Positions 55,467 to 64,000 of a DNA stretch of 64,000 nucleotides are shown here, one piece after another. The translations under genes were made by a program, and so were the position numbers. Position 1 is the stretch's first letter. The number at the start of each line of letters is the position of its first letter. The notes beneath the pieces were generated by a model. That model saw only the letters and a program-made list of their open reading frames with translations. It ran no database searches and was not told the DNA's origin. Source of the stretch: Betaproteobacteria bacterium (GTDB lineage: Bacteria > Pseudomonadota > Gammaproteobacteria > Burkholderiales > Rhodocyclaceae); NCBI GenBank assembly GCA_009782565.1, contig WRIU01000009.1, positions 1 to 64,000 of the forward strand, in the 5' to 3' direction.

Positions 55467-56744
55467 CTAAACACCCCCAAACCTGAACGGGAACTCAACC
55501 GGCGGTTTTTCCCCGCTCATCAACGCCGCGAGTGCCGACGCTGAACCGCAGGCAAGTGTCCAACCCAAGGGGCCGTGGCCGGTATTGAGCCAAAGATTCT
55601 CGTGATGCTGGCCTCGCCCGATGATGGGTAGGCCGCCGGGTGTGGCGGGTCGCAGGCCGGCCCAGGGCACGGCGCGCTCGCGGTTGAGGGTTCCGGGTAG
55701 GCGCGTTTCAGCCCACTCCAGCATGGCGGCAATGCGGGCGGGATCGATCTCAAGATCATAACCGCCCAACTCGGCCATGCCCGCGATGCGTAGGCGCTCG
55801 CCGAGACGCGAACATACAATGCGACGCGATTCGTCGGTCAGGCTTACCTGGGGCGCGCGCGTGTTATCGCGCACCGGCGCGGTGATCGAATAACCCTTGA
55901 GCGGATAAATGGGCAACCGCTCGCCGAGCGGGCGCAGCAACTGTTGACCATGGCTGCCCAGGCAAATGACGACCGCGTCGGCGGATAGCGTCTCCCGCCC
56001 CCCTGCGTGGCAAACATCAATGCCGGTGATACGCAGTGCGTCGGCAGCGCGCAGGCGCTCGATATGTGTGCCGTAATGGAAGCGCACTCCGTCGGCGGCG
56101 AGAACCTTGGCCAGCGCTTGACTGAAACGCATCGCGTCGCCGGATTCATCGTTGGGCGCGTACAGGCCGCCCGCCAGATGGGGGACGCTCGCGGCCAACG
56201 CCGGTTCGATCTCGGCGCACTGCGTGGCAGTGCATGGCCGCAGTTCGATGCCGAAAGCGGCCAGTTCCCCGATACGGCCTTTGGCGCGCGCGAACGGGAC
56301 GGCATCGAAGAACAGATGCAGGATGCCCCGCCCCCGAGCATCGTAAGAATAGGTGATACCGGCGTCGTCCCTCAGCCGCCGCAATTCGGCAAGGCTATGG
56401 ACGGCCAGCGCGGCAATGGCGGCGGTGTTGCGGCGGGAACGCCACGGCAGGCATTCGCGCAGGAAGCTGGCCATCCATTGCCATTGCTTTGTATCCAGCC
56501 TTGGATGCAGTTTGAGCGGCGCGCCCGCGCGGCCTATCCAGCGCAAGGCAACGAGCGGCGCGGAAGGGTTGGCCCAGGGTTCCGGGTGGCTTACTGAAAT
56601 CTGGCCGCCGTTGGCGAAACTGGTTTCTTGCGCGGCGTCTTCCTGGCGCTCGATCACGCTGACGTGAAAACCCGCCTGGTGCAGAAACCAAGCCGTTGTG
56701 ACGCCGGTAATGCCAGCGCCGAGCACCATTACATTCATGGACAT
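55467..56744 (-). CDS. dadA: D-amino acid dehydrogenase, FAD-dependent
   Basis: The 425-residue protein (E. coli DadA 432) has the FAD motif VLGAGITGVTTAW at the N-terminus, ANGGQISVSHPEPW typical of DadA and a late GGLPIIGRGQH. It oxidises D-alanine and other D-amino acids. It lies convergently with the bacteriohemerythrin gene, with 8 bases between. Confidence 0.9.
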   Translation of the reverse strand: MSMNVMVLGAGITGVTTAWFLHQAGFHVSVIERQEDAAQETSFANGGQISVSHPEPWANPSAPLVALRWIGRAGAPLKLHPRLDTKQWQWMASFLRECLPWRSRRNTAAIAALAVHSLAELRRLRDDAGITYSYDARGRGILHLFFDAVPFARAKGRIGELAAFGIELRPCTATQCAEIEPALAASVPHLAGGLYAPNDESGDAMRFSQALAKVLAADGVRFHYGTHIERLRAADALRITGIDVCHAGGRETLSADAVVICLGSHGQQLLRPLGERLPIYPLKGYSITAPVRDNTRAPQVSLTDESRRIVCSRLGERLRIAGMAELGGYDLEIDPARIAAMLEWAETRLPGTLNRERAVPWAGLRPATPGGLPIIGRGQHHENLWLNTGHGPLGWTLACGSASALAALMSGEKPPVEFPFRFGGV

Positions 56745-56957
56745 TGAAGATTCACGGTTCGCAGGGGGCTCAAAATTTGAGACGTGCTGAAAACGGCACG
56801 CCAGCAGCGAGCATCATACTCCGCCTGTGCCGGGCATGCCGGCGCGCACTGTCTCCATGATCACTTCGCAGCCTTCCAAAGATGCACAGCCGTACCGAAA
56901 ACGGGATAATCCGTTGTCCATATCTTCATTCTCTATATCTCGACTCCGGGGGATGCC

Positions 56958-57971
56958 ATGCCGTCACGTATCAGCCTGACCCAGTTTTTCATTGACGAAC
57001 AGCGCGCCGACCGCATACCAACGGATTTGAGGCTGTTGCTTGAAACCGTTGCCCGCGCGACGGCGGCAATCGCTACCACGGTGTCGAAGGGCGCATTGGC
57101 CGACGCGCTTGGCGAAGCGGGAACTGAAAATGTACAGGGCGAAGCGCAGAAAAAACTTGATGTCATCGCCAATGAAATTCTGCTCGGCGCCAATGTGTGT
57201 GACGGCAATCTGGCGGCGATGGCCTCGGAAGAACTCGAAACCATCTACCCGATTCCCACAGGGTACCCTAGGGGGAATTACCTGCTGCTGTTCGACCCGC
57301 TCGATGGCTCCTCGAATATCGACGTCAACGTGACTATCGGAACCATTTTTTCGGTGCTACGCAGCCCACGGGCAAAAGACGAGGAACTGACTGAAGCGGA
57401 TTTTCTCCAGCCGGGGCGCGGCCAGGTTGCCGCCGGTTATGTGACCTATGGCCCTTCGACCCAACTGGTGCTGACCGTGGGCAATGGGGTGCATGGTTTC
57501 ACGCTCGACCGGGAGATGGGCGGTTTTATCCAGACGCACCCATTCATGACCATTCCCGCCGAGACGCGCGAATACGCGATCAACGCTTCCAATGCCCGTT
57601 ACTGGGAAGCGCCCGTGCAGCGTTACATCGCTGAATTGCAGCAAGGTAAGGACGGTTCGCGCGGCAGCGATTTCAACATGCGCTGGATTGCTTCGATGGT
57701 GGCCGACGTCCACCGCGTACTGACCCGTGGCGGCATCTTCATGTACCCGCTTGATGAGAAATGCCGTGCAAAGGGCGGCAAGCTGCGGCTGATGTACGAA
57801 GCCAACCCGATGGCGATGTTGGTCGAACAGGCGGGTGGTGCCGCAACGACCGGGCGCGAGCGCATCCTCGACATCGTCCCGGAGCGCCTGCACCAGCGCG
57901 TTCCGGTCATTCTCGGCTCAAGCGACGAAGTCGAGCGGGTAACGTCCTACCATCTCGAACCCTCATCCTAG
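56958..57971 (+). CDS. fbp: fructose-1,6-bisphosphatase, class I
   Basis: The 337-residue protein has the metal-site motif [19 protein letters not shown] and a late GGIFMYPLD of class I enzymes. It serves gluconeogenesis and, where present, the Calvin cycle. It has its own 213-base upstream region after the divergent dadA. Confidence 0.95.
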   Translation: MPSRISLTQFFIDEQRADRIPTDLRLLLETVARATAAIATTVSKGALADALGEAGTENVQGEAQKKLDVIANEILLGANVCDGNLAAMASEELETIYPIPTGYPRGNYLLLFDPLDGSSNIDVNVTIGTIFSVLRSPRAKDEELTEADFLQPGRGQVAAGYVTYGPSTQLVLTVGNGVHGFTLDREMGGFIQTHPFMTIPAETREYAINASNARYWEAPVQRYIAELQQGKDGSRGSDFNMRWIASMVADVHRVLTRGGIFMYPLDEKCRAKGGKLRLMYEANPMAMLVEQAGGAATTGRERILDIVPERLHQRVPVILGSSDEVERVTSYHLEPSS

Positions 57972-57991
57972 AGCTTATCCCTCTCCCCCAA

Positions 57992-58043
57992 CCCCTCTCC
58001 CGCGAGGGGAGAGGGGAGTTCGCTTGAACAGAAAACGCTCTAA
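57992..58043. repeat. hairpin repeat plus 23-bp dispersed repeat, copy 2
   Basis: CCCCTCTCCC, gcga and GGGGAGAGGGG form a strong hairpin at 57992-58016, followed at 58021-58043 by the 23-base unit identical to 11244-11266. It lies after fbp and may end its transcript. Confidence 0.7.
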
Positions 58044-58058
58044 GCGCCTCCCGGCCCG

Positions 58059-59042
58059 TCAAAGCAGCAACATATATTCGCGCTCCGCCCGCTTTTCCTT
58101 CGCGCGCGCCAGCGCCTCCCGCGCTTCATCGCAGCGGACGCACACGGGCAGGACGAGATGGCGGCGGCGATCCCGCGATTTGAGTTCCATGAAGAGAATC
58201 GACGCCGCGTCCGCGTCGTGGGCGGTATCTTCTTGGATGACGCCTCTGCGCGTCACCCAAAGCCGCGTCGGGTCGAGGCTCAACGCCTGTTCGGGCTGCA
58301 TCAAAAAGTCGGCCAATTCGGCAATGATGGCCTCGGGTCGCAGGGATTGGAATTGCTGCCGCAGGCGCTCATCCAGTGCGGCAATGCGCCGCTCCGGGAA
58401 AGCCGTGCCTGTCGGTTGGCTGCGCTGGCGGACGTGTTCCATTTCGCGTTCGGCTCGGAGCGAGCCGTAAGCCTCCCGCGCGTGGGCGAGGTGCTCGGCG
58501 AAAGTGAGCAGCAAACTATCGAAAGCTGCCTCCAAGAAAGCGTCACGAGCCGAAGCGGGATTGTCGGCGGGCAGGATGATCGTTTGATTGGAAAATTGGA
58601 GCAAGGTTTGCGGCACGTCGGTCGTGACGATCTCGCCCTGCAAGGCCACGCCAAGCACTTTTTTGTCCACCCGCCGCGCTGCCATCAAGGCGATGAAACA
58701 ATCATCCCGCCAGGATCGGGGTTCGGTGAGATAAGTTCGTACTGGCGCACTGGCGGCCAGCATGCCGCCGATGTCGTCGGCAGAGGCAAACAGGGCATGT
58801 ACCAGCGGGTCGGCTGCAAAGCACTGCCGGTCAATGGCGACCGCAGGAGGCAGGGAATCCACCAAGCGGGCACAGAATTCGCGCGCATGCGCGACCGGCG
58901 CGGCCAGCCGGGTTTTGAAACCCGGAGTCACGGCGAGCGTCTTATCGACCAGCGCCGCGATGCGCTGCAAGCTTGCCTGACAGTCTGGGTCAGGCGGCGA
59001 AGCGGGCAGGAAGCGGGAGAAAAACTGGGGAAGAAGACTCAT
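58059..59042 (-). CDS. conserved hypothetical protein (betaproteobacterial)
   Basis: The 327-residue protein (start MSLLPQFF at 59042) is alpha-helical with charged C-terminus ending KEKRAEREYMLLL. A segment CVRCDEAREAL near the end has a CxxC pair. I recall similar unnamed proteins in betaproteobacteria but know no function. It is divergent from the groESL operon, separated by a structured intergenic region. Confidence 0.65.
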   Translation of the reverse strand: MSLLPQFFSRFLPASPPDPDCQASLQRIAALVDKTLAVTPGFKTRLAAPVAHAREFCARLVDSLPPAVAIDRQCFAADPLVHALFASADDIGGMLAASAPVRTYLTEPRSWRDDCFIALMAARRVDKKVLGVALQGEIVTTDVPQTLLQFSNQTIILPADNPASARDAFLEAAFDSLLLTFAEHLAHAREAYGSLRAEREMEHVRQRSQPTGTAFPERRIAALDERLRQQFQSLRPEAIIAELADFLMQPEQALSLDPTRLWVTRRGVIQEDTAHDADAASILFMELKSRDRRRHLVLPVCVRCDEAREALARAKEKRAEREYMLLL

Positions 59043-59061
59043 CAAAGCACCCGAACACGTG

Positions 59062-59226
59062 CCTCGCGCAATCTTCGTCACTCGTTACGGAGATTGCGTG
59101 AGGCAAAGCGTAACTGGGAGCCGAAGGCTCCCCAAGACCGTATCGAGGAATCCCCTGCCGTAAGAAAGGGGTGACTCAAAGCTCTCGGAACCATGCCCGG
59201 TTTTTTAGGGAAAGGGCATGGCTTTT
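59062..59226 (+). ncRNA. putative structured RNA with terminator upstream of groESL
   Basis: Three to four hairpins lie in 165 bases: a 14-pair stem at 59062-59075 / 59091-59104 (one G-U), GGGAGCC-gaa-GGCTCCC at 59116-59132, and a terminator-like CCATGCCC / GGGCATGG followed by ctttttaac (59191-59226). There is no open frame. It could be a small RNA or a 5' leader of the groES transcript. No known riboswitch matches by eye. Confidence 0.4.
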
Positions 59227-59290
59227 TAACGCGGTAAACCGTTTTTCAAAGCTTGATCAGAATTTTTCAACATTCTTTTCAATATGCGAG

Positions 59291-59317
59291 CTTGAAAACT
59301 CCTCACCTCGCCCCTAT
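59291..59317 (+). promoter_or_regulatory. sigma-32-type heat-shock promoter
   Basis: CTTGAAA at 59291-59297 and CCCCTAT at 59311-59317, separated by 13 bases, match the sigma-32 -35 and -10 consensus. Just downstream lies the CIRCE element, so groES has positive heat-shock and negative HrcA control. Confidence 0.8.
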
Positions 59318-59319
59318 TA

Positions 59320-59346
59320 TTAGCACTCGTTGCACACGAGTGCTAA
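59320..59346 (+). promoter_or_regulatory. CIRCE operator for HrcA
   Basis: TTAGCACTC, nine bases, GAGTGCTAA: a perfect match to the CIRCE inverted repeat. HrcA binds it to repress groESL. The hrcA gene is not in this window. Confidence 0.95.
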
Positions 59347-59431
59347 CGCCCGATTAACGTCGGGGTTCAACCCATTTTCTGGCGGGCGCGATGCCCGCCT
59401 CGTTGATTTTCAAGACTGAGGAGCCAAACCG

Positions 59432-59722
59432 ATGAAAATCCGTCCCCTGCACGATCGAGTGATCGTCAAACGCTTGGAGGCCGAGCGCAAGACCGCCAGC
59501 GGCATCGTCATTCCGGACACTGCGGGAGAAAAACCCGACCAGGGCGAAATCCTGGCCGTAGGCAACGGCAAGATTCTCGAAGACGGCAAAGTCCGCCCGA
59601 TGGCCGTCAAGGCTGGCGACCGCGTTTTGTTCGGAAAATACGCCGGGCAAACCGTCAAGGTCGATGGCGAGGAACTGCTCGTCATGCGCGAAGAAGACAT
59701 CATGGGCGTGGTCGAAGCCTAA
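59432..59722 (+). CDS. groES: co-chaperonin GroES
   Basis: The 96-residue protein starts [18 protein letters not shown] and has the mobile loop around [15 protein letters not shown], which binds GroEL. Ten-kDa co-chaperonin, forms the lid ring. groEL follows 69 bases later. Confidence 0.97.
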   Translation: MKIRPLHDRVIVKRLEAERKTASGIVIPDTAGEKPDQGEILAVGNGKILEDGKVRPMAVKAGDRVLFGKYAGQTVKVDGEELLVMREEDIMGVVEA

Positions 59723-59791
59723 AGCGGCTCGTCCCGCTGGCCTTTCCACTTTCCAGCTTTCATCCAACCGTATTTTCCTGGAGTCCATTAA

Positions 59792-61438
<1,647 letters not shown>

Positions 61439-61473
61439 GTCTTGTCCGGCTCCAAGCCCATCATGGAGTGAAG

Positions 61474-61504
61474 ACGGCCCCGCTTGAAGCGGGGCCGTTT
61501 TTTT
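61474..61504 (+). terminator. Rho-independent terminator of groESL
   Basis: ACGGCCCCGC, ttgaa and GCGGGGCCGT form a perfect stem followed by seven Ts. Confidence 0.9.
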
Positions 61505-61528
61505 GGCGCGGTGTCATTAACCCCGCCA

Positions 61529-61556
61529 TTGACTTCACCACACCCATCGCTATAAT
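61529..61556 (+). promoter_or_regulatory. sigma-70 promoter of tRNA-Phe
   Basis: TTGACT at 61529-61534 and TATAAT at 61551-61556 with a 16-base spacer, 12 bases before the mature tRNA. Confidence 0.8.
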
Positions 61557-61568
61557 TCGCCCTCTTCC

Positions 61569-61644
<76 letters not shown>

Positions 61645-61653
61645 GAAAATCAA

Positions 61654-61680
61654 AGGGTTGCAGCGATGCAGCCCTTTTTT
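61654..61680 (+). terminator. terminator after tRNA-Phe
   Basis: AGGGTTGCA, gcga and TGCAGCCCT form a stem with one G-U pair, followed by six Ts. Bases 61681-62023 contain no gene that I can support; short open frames there have no ribosome-binding site or conserved sequence. Confidence 0.85.
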
Positions 61681-62023
61681 CTTATAAAAAAAGCTAACAC
61701 ATATCCAACAAGGCGGGTGCAAAAACGGCAAGCAGCTCCCGCATGTGAACATCCCTTGCTTGGCGTTATGACCCTTCGTCACTGAGCCGCCAATTCCCCA
61801 CAGCATTCGGATATACGCTCGTGAAAGAATAAGAGCAGTGGCATATATTTCACGGAGGTTTCACAGCTTGCTGGAAGTACAATAGCGGAACTGAACTACC
61901 CCTTGCTCTACGAATCCTCCTGCTCCTGGGCGGCATGGCTCTGGCAGGAGGTGAACAAACGCCGGGGCAAGCACCGCCCAACCAATCTGGCTGAAAAACC
62001 AAGCAAACAGAGGAGCCCGACAC

Positions 62024-62629
62024 ATGAAGACCCTATCGAAAAGCCTTGCCTGCTTCCTGATCCTGTGTTTTACACATCCGGCGCTGGCCGGTTCCGTCAA
62101 GGAATACAGCGCAGACATGGTGGATGTGAAGAGCGGAAAAGTGGTGCAGAAAATCGCCGTCACCCCGGATAAAGTTTACAGCGAAAACATTGGACCCCAG
62201 GGCAAACGGGAGGGCATGGCTATCATCCGCCTGGATCAGAAGAAGATGTACGTTTTCATGGAAGAAACCAAGTCCTACATGGAAATGCCATTCAACAAAG
62301 AACAGTTCAGCTCCTCCGACCTCAGCATGGGCGCGGTGCAGGCCAAGCAGGAAAAAGTGGGCACGGAAACGGTTAGCGGTTATCAGGCCGACAAGTTCAA
62401 GGTTACGGCAACGATCATGGGCATGAGCAACACATCCTTTCAGTGGGTAGCCCCGGAGTTTGCCCCCATGCCCATACGCACCGAGTCCGGGGGCCTTATC
62501 CGGGAAATGCGGAACATAAAAACCGTCCGCCCGGACGCCTCTCTGTTTGACCCCCCCAAGGGCTACAAACGCGACATGCAGATGGAGCAGATGATGAAAG
62601 GCGTAATGGGCGGCGCTGGCAAAAAATAG
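62024..62629 (+). CDS. DUF4412-type secreted protein
   Basis: The 201-residue precursor has a signal peptide (MKTLSKSLACFLILCFTHPALA) and a beta-rich mature domain with repeated methionines, ending in EQMMKGVMGG. DUF4412-like features include KKMYVFMEETKSYMEMP. Function is unknown. It stands alone between tRNA-Phe and a large inverted repeat. Confidence 0.7.
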   Translation: MKTLSKSLACFLILCFTHPALAGSVKEYSADMVDVKSGKVVQKIAVTPDKVYSENIGPQGKREGMAIIRLDQKKMYVFMEETKSYMEMPFNKEQFSSSDLSMGAVQAKQEKVGTETVSGYQADKFKVTATIMGMSNTSFQWVAPEFAPMPIRTESGGLIREMRNIKTVRPDASLFDPPKGYKRDMQMEQMMKGVMGGAGKK

Positions 62630-62646
62630 AAGCCCCTGTGAACTGA

Positions 62647-62752
62647 CCCGTAGGGGACGCCGTCCTCGGCGTCCCGTCAAAATATAGGCACACCGGGAAA
62701 ATAGGGGTCAGGGAAAATAAAGCGGGACGCCGAGGACGGCGTCCCCTACGGG
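62647..62752. repeat. 30-bp perfect inverted repeat made of two hairpins (REP/BIME-like)
   Basis: The arms at 62647-62676 and 62723-62752 are perfect inverted copies with a 46-base spacer. Each arm itself contains GGGACGCCG-tcct-CGGCGTCCC, so it folds alone. The layout of two opposed hairpins is like bacterial interspersed REP pairs. It lies between the DUF4412 gene and the type IIG-like gene. Confidence 0.85.
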
Positions 62753-62800
62753 CGGGAGCGGGTTATCATCGCCGCTGTCTTCAGGCTTTCCCTCGGCAAC

Positions 62801-64000
62801 ATGACCCGCATCACCGATTTCATCACGCGCTGGAAAGCCTCCGGCGGCTCTGAACAGGCGAACTCTCAGCTCTTCCTCGCGGAACTCTGCGACGTGCTGG
62901 ACTTGCCCCGCCCGGAACCGGCCCGCCCGGTCAACGAGGACAATACCTATTCGTTCGAGCGCAAGGTCTTTGTGCCGCGTGGCGACGGGACGAATGACCT
63001 GAAGCGGCTCGACCTTTACCGCAAGGGCTGCTTTGTGCTGGAAGCGAAGCAAGGGCAGGACGACCACCCCGGCGCTTCGCGCCACCCCTCCAGGGAGGGG
63101 AATTACCCCCTGCCTGGGCAGACGGCCTCCGCTGCCGTGCGGCGCGGATCCCGGCAGTGGGAGGACGCGATGCAGCGGGCGCGGCGGCAAGCGGAGAACT
63201 ACATCCGCTGCTTGCCCGCCTCTGAGGGTCGGCCACCGTTTTTGATCGTGGCCGATGTCGGTTATTGCTTCGATTTTTATACGGAGTTCACTTGCACGGG
63301 CGGGGTGTACCTGCATTTCCCCGACGCCCGCCGCTGCCGCGTCATGCTGGACGACCTGGCAAAGCCGGAAATACGCGCCCTGTTCCAGGCAATCTGGAAC
63401 GCGCCGCTCTCCCTCGACCCCTCGCGCCGCGCGGCCAAAGTCACCGAGGAAGTCGCCACCCACCTCGCCACGCTCGCGCGCTTGCTCGAATCCGACGGCC
63501 ACGCGCCGGAGAAGGTTTCGCAGTTCCTCATGCGCTGCATCTTCTCCATGTTCGCCGAGGATGTGGGCTTGATCCCGGCGGGGGGTTTTACGGACATCAT
63601 CCAGAAGTCCATCATGGAACCGGACTTATACGCGCATCTCGTCCGGGATTTATGGGAGGCGATGAACAAAGGCGATGTCTCCATCGCCGTTGGCCGCAAG
63701 CTCCTGCGCTTCAACGGCAACCTGTTCGCCAATCCGGAAGTGCTGCCGCTGGCGCGCGAGCACCTGGGAACCTTGCTCGAAGCGGCCAGAGCCGATTGGA
63801 AAGAGGTGGAACCAGCCATTTTCGGGACACTGCTGGAGCGGGCGCTCGACGCCAAGGAGCGCCACAAGCTCGGCGCGCACTACACGCCCCGCGCTTACGT
63901 GGAGCGGCTCGTCATCCCCACGGTCATGCAGCCCTTACGCAAGGAATGGGACAACGTGCAAGCGGTCGCCAGCCTCTTGCACAGCCAGGGCAAGGAAGGG
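62801..64000 (+). CDS. type IIG-like restriction-modification protein (N-terminal part, runs off the window)
   Basis: An open frame of exactly 400 codons runs from ATG 62801 to the window edge. Residues 60-85 hold a nuclease-like motif, RLDLYRKGCFVLEAKQG, that fits PD-(D/E)XK. A helical part follows (FLMRCIFSMFAEDVGLIP), then the start of the methylase domain, ERHKLGAHYTPRAYVERLV, as in MmeI-like and other single-chain enzymes. The SAM-binding and catalytic methylase motifs lie beyond the window. A GC-rich repeat is inserted in frame near residue 88. No clear ribosome-binding site is seen. Confidence 0.75.
   Translation, partial: MTRITDFITRWKASGGSEQANSQLFLAELCDVLDLPRPEPARPVNEDNTYSFERKVFVPRGDGTNDLKRLDLYRKGCFVLEAKQGQDDHPGASRHPSREGNYPLPGQTASAAVRRGSRQWEDAMQRARRQAENYIRCLPASEGRPPFLIVADVGYCFDFYTEFTCTGGVYLHFPDARRCRVMLDDLAKPEIRALFQAIWNAPLSLDPSRRAAKVTEEVATHLATLARLLESDGHAPEKVSQFLMRCIFSMFAEDVGLIPAGGFTDIIQKSIMEPDLYAHLVRDLWEAMNKGDVSIAVGRKLLRFNGNLFANPEVLPLAREHLGTLLEAARADWKEVEPAIFGTLLERALDAKERHKLGAHYTPRAYVERLVIPTVMQPLRKEWDNVQAVASLLHSQGKEG
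63063..63100. repeat. dispersed GC-rich repeat inside the type IIG-like gene
   Basis: The sequence accaccccggcgcttcgcgc, followed by a palindrome of cccctcc / ggagggg type, matches the intergenic copy at 29360-29398. It inserts without breaking the frame, between EAKQGQD and the helix RQWEDAMQRARRQAEN. Confidence 0.6.

Noticed and set aside
59062..59226. Known riboswitch (c-di-GMP, TPP, fluoride, glycine)
   Set aside because: Key conserved bases of these classes do not line up; left as an unknown structured RNA.
61903..62172. Open frame of 89 codons before the DUF4412 gene
   Set aside because: Its sequence runs into the next gene in another frame and shows no conserved feature.

Overview
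The window is most likely a betaproteobacterial chromosome segment, probably of Rhodocyclales or a relative. Four observations support this: an ssrA (tmRNA) gene in circularly permuted order, EF-P with arginine at position 32 next to earP, a tandem double-length UvrA, and familiar betaproteobacterial gene neighbourhoods (rph-rdgB, rpe-gph-trpEGDC, mtgA-aroE-tonB-RNase II, petABC-sspAB, ompA-ubiG). The species cannot be named from the sequence alone.

Layout. At 0-5 kb there is an accessory island with a tightly overlapping three-gene operon: an adenine DNA methyltransferase, a HerA-type ATPase and a NurA-type nuclease. It lies between IS21-like end repeats and a broken integrase gene, and it is the best candidate for an undescribed defence system. 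At 5-11 kb are yicC, a Ser/Thr kinase with a PP2C phosphatase, rph, rdgB and msbA. At 11-15 kb is a second accessory patch with a Bro-N protein, hypotheticals, a small regulator, vapBC and an orphan relB-like antitoxin. At 15-23.5 kb are the tandem uvrA and a restriction-modification locus: a 5-methylcytosine methylase with a MerR-like head, Vsr, and an EcoO109I/PmeII-like endonuclease. At 23.6-31.7 kb are efp-earP, a cluster of DnaA-box-like sites, rdgC, an antiporter, a DsbC-like protein, rpe, and gph reading through into a DUF4197 protein. At 31.7-35.8 kb is trpEGDC, preceded by a candidate Trp-rich leader.

The rest runs as follows. At 35.8-37.2 kb are a C_GCAxxG_C_C protein and arsM, which look inserted. 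At 37.2-46 kb, mainly on the minus strand, are mtgA, aroE, tonB, an RNase II-family gene, uppP, the permuted ssrA, ubiG, ompA and an amidohydrolase. At 46-49.2 kb are a kinase with a cyclic-nucleotide-binding-like tail and a regulator divergent from two glycine-rich membrane proteins, the first of them frameshifted. At 49.5-58 kb are leuA, petABC, sspAB, a bacteriohemerythrin, dadA and fbp. At 58-62.6 kb are a conserved hypothetical, a structured intergenic region, groESL under a sigma-32 promoter plus CIRCE, tRNA-Phe and a DUF4412 protein. The window ends inside a type IIG-like restriction-methylation gene that begins after a large inverted repeat and carries an in-frame insertion of a dispersed repeat.

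Some genes work together. SspB delivers proteins carrying the tmRNA tag to ClpXP, and both sspB and ssrA are here. EarP rhamnosylates Arg32 of EF-P. Three separate DNA-modification or defence loci (0.4-4.6, 20.9-23.5 and 62.8-64 kb) make this a defence-rich segment. All calls come from reading the sequence; no database search was run.
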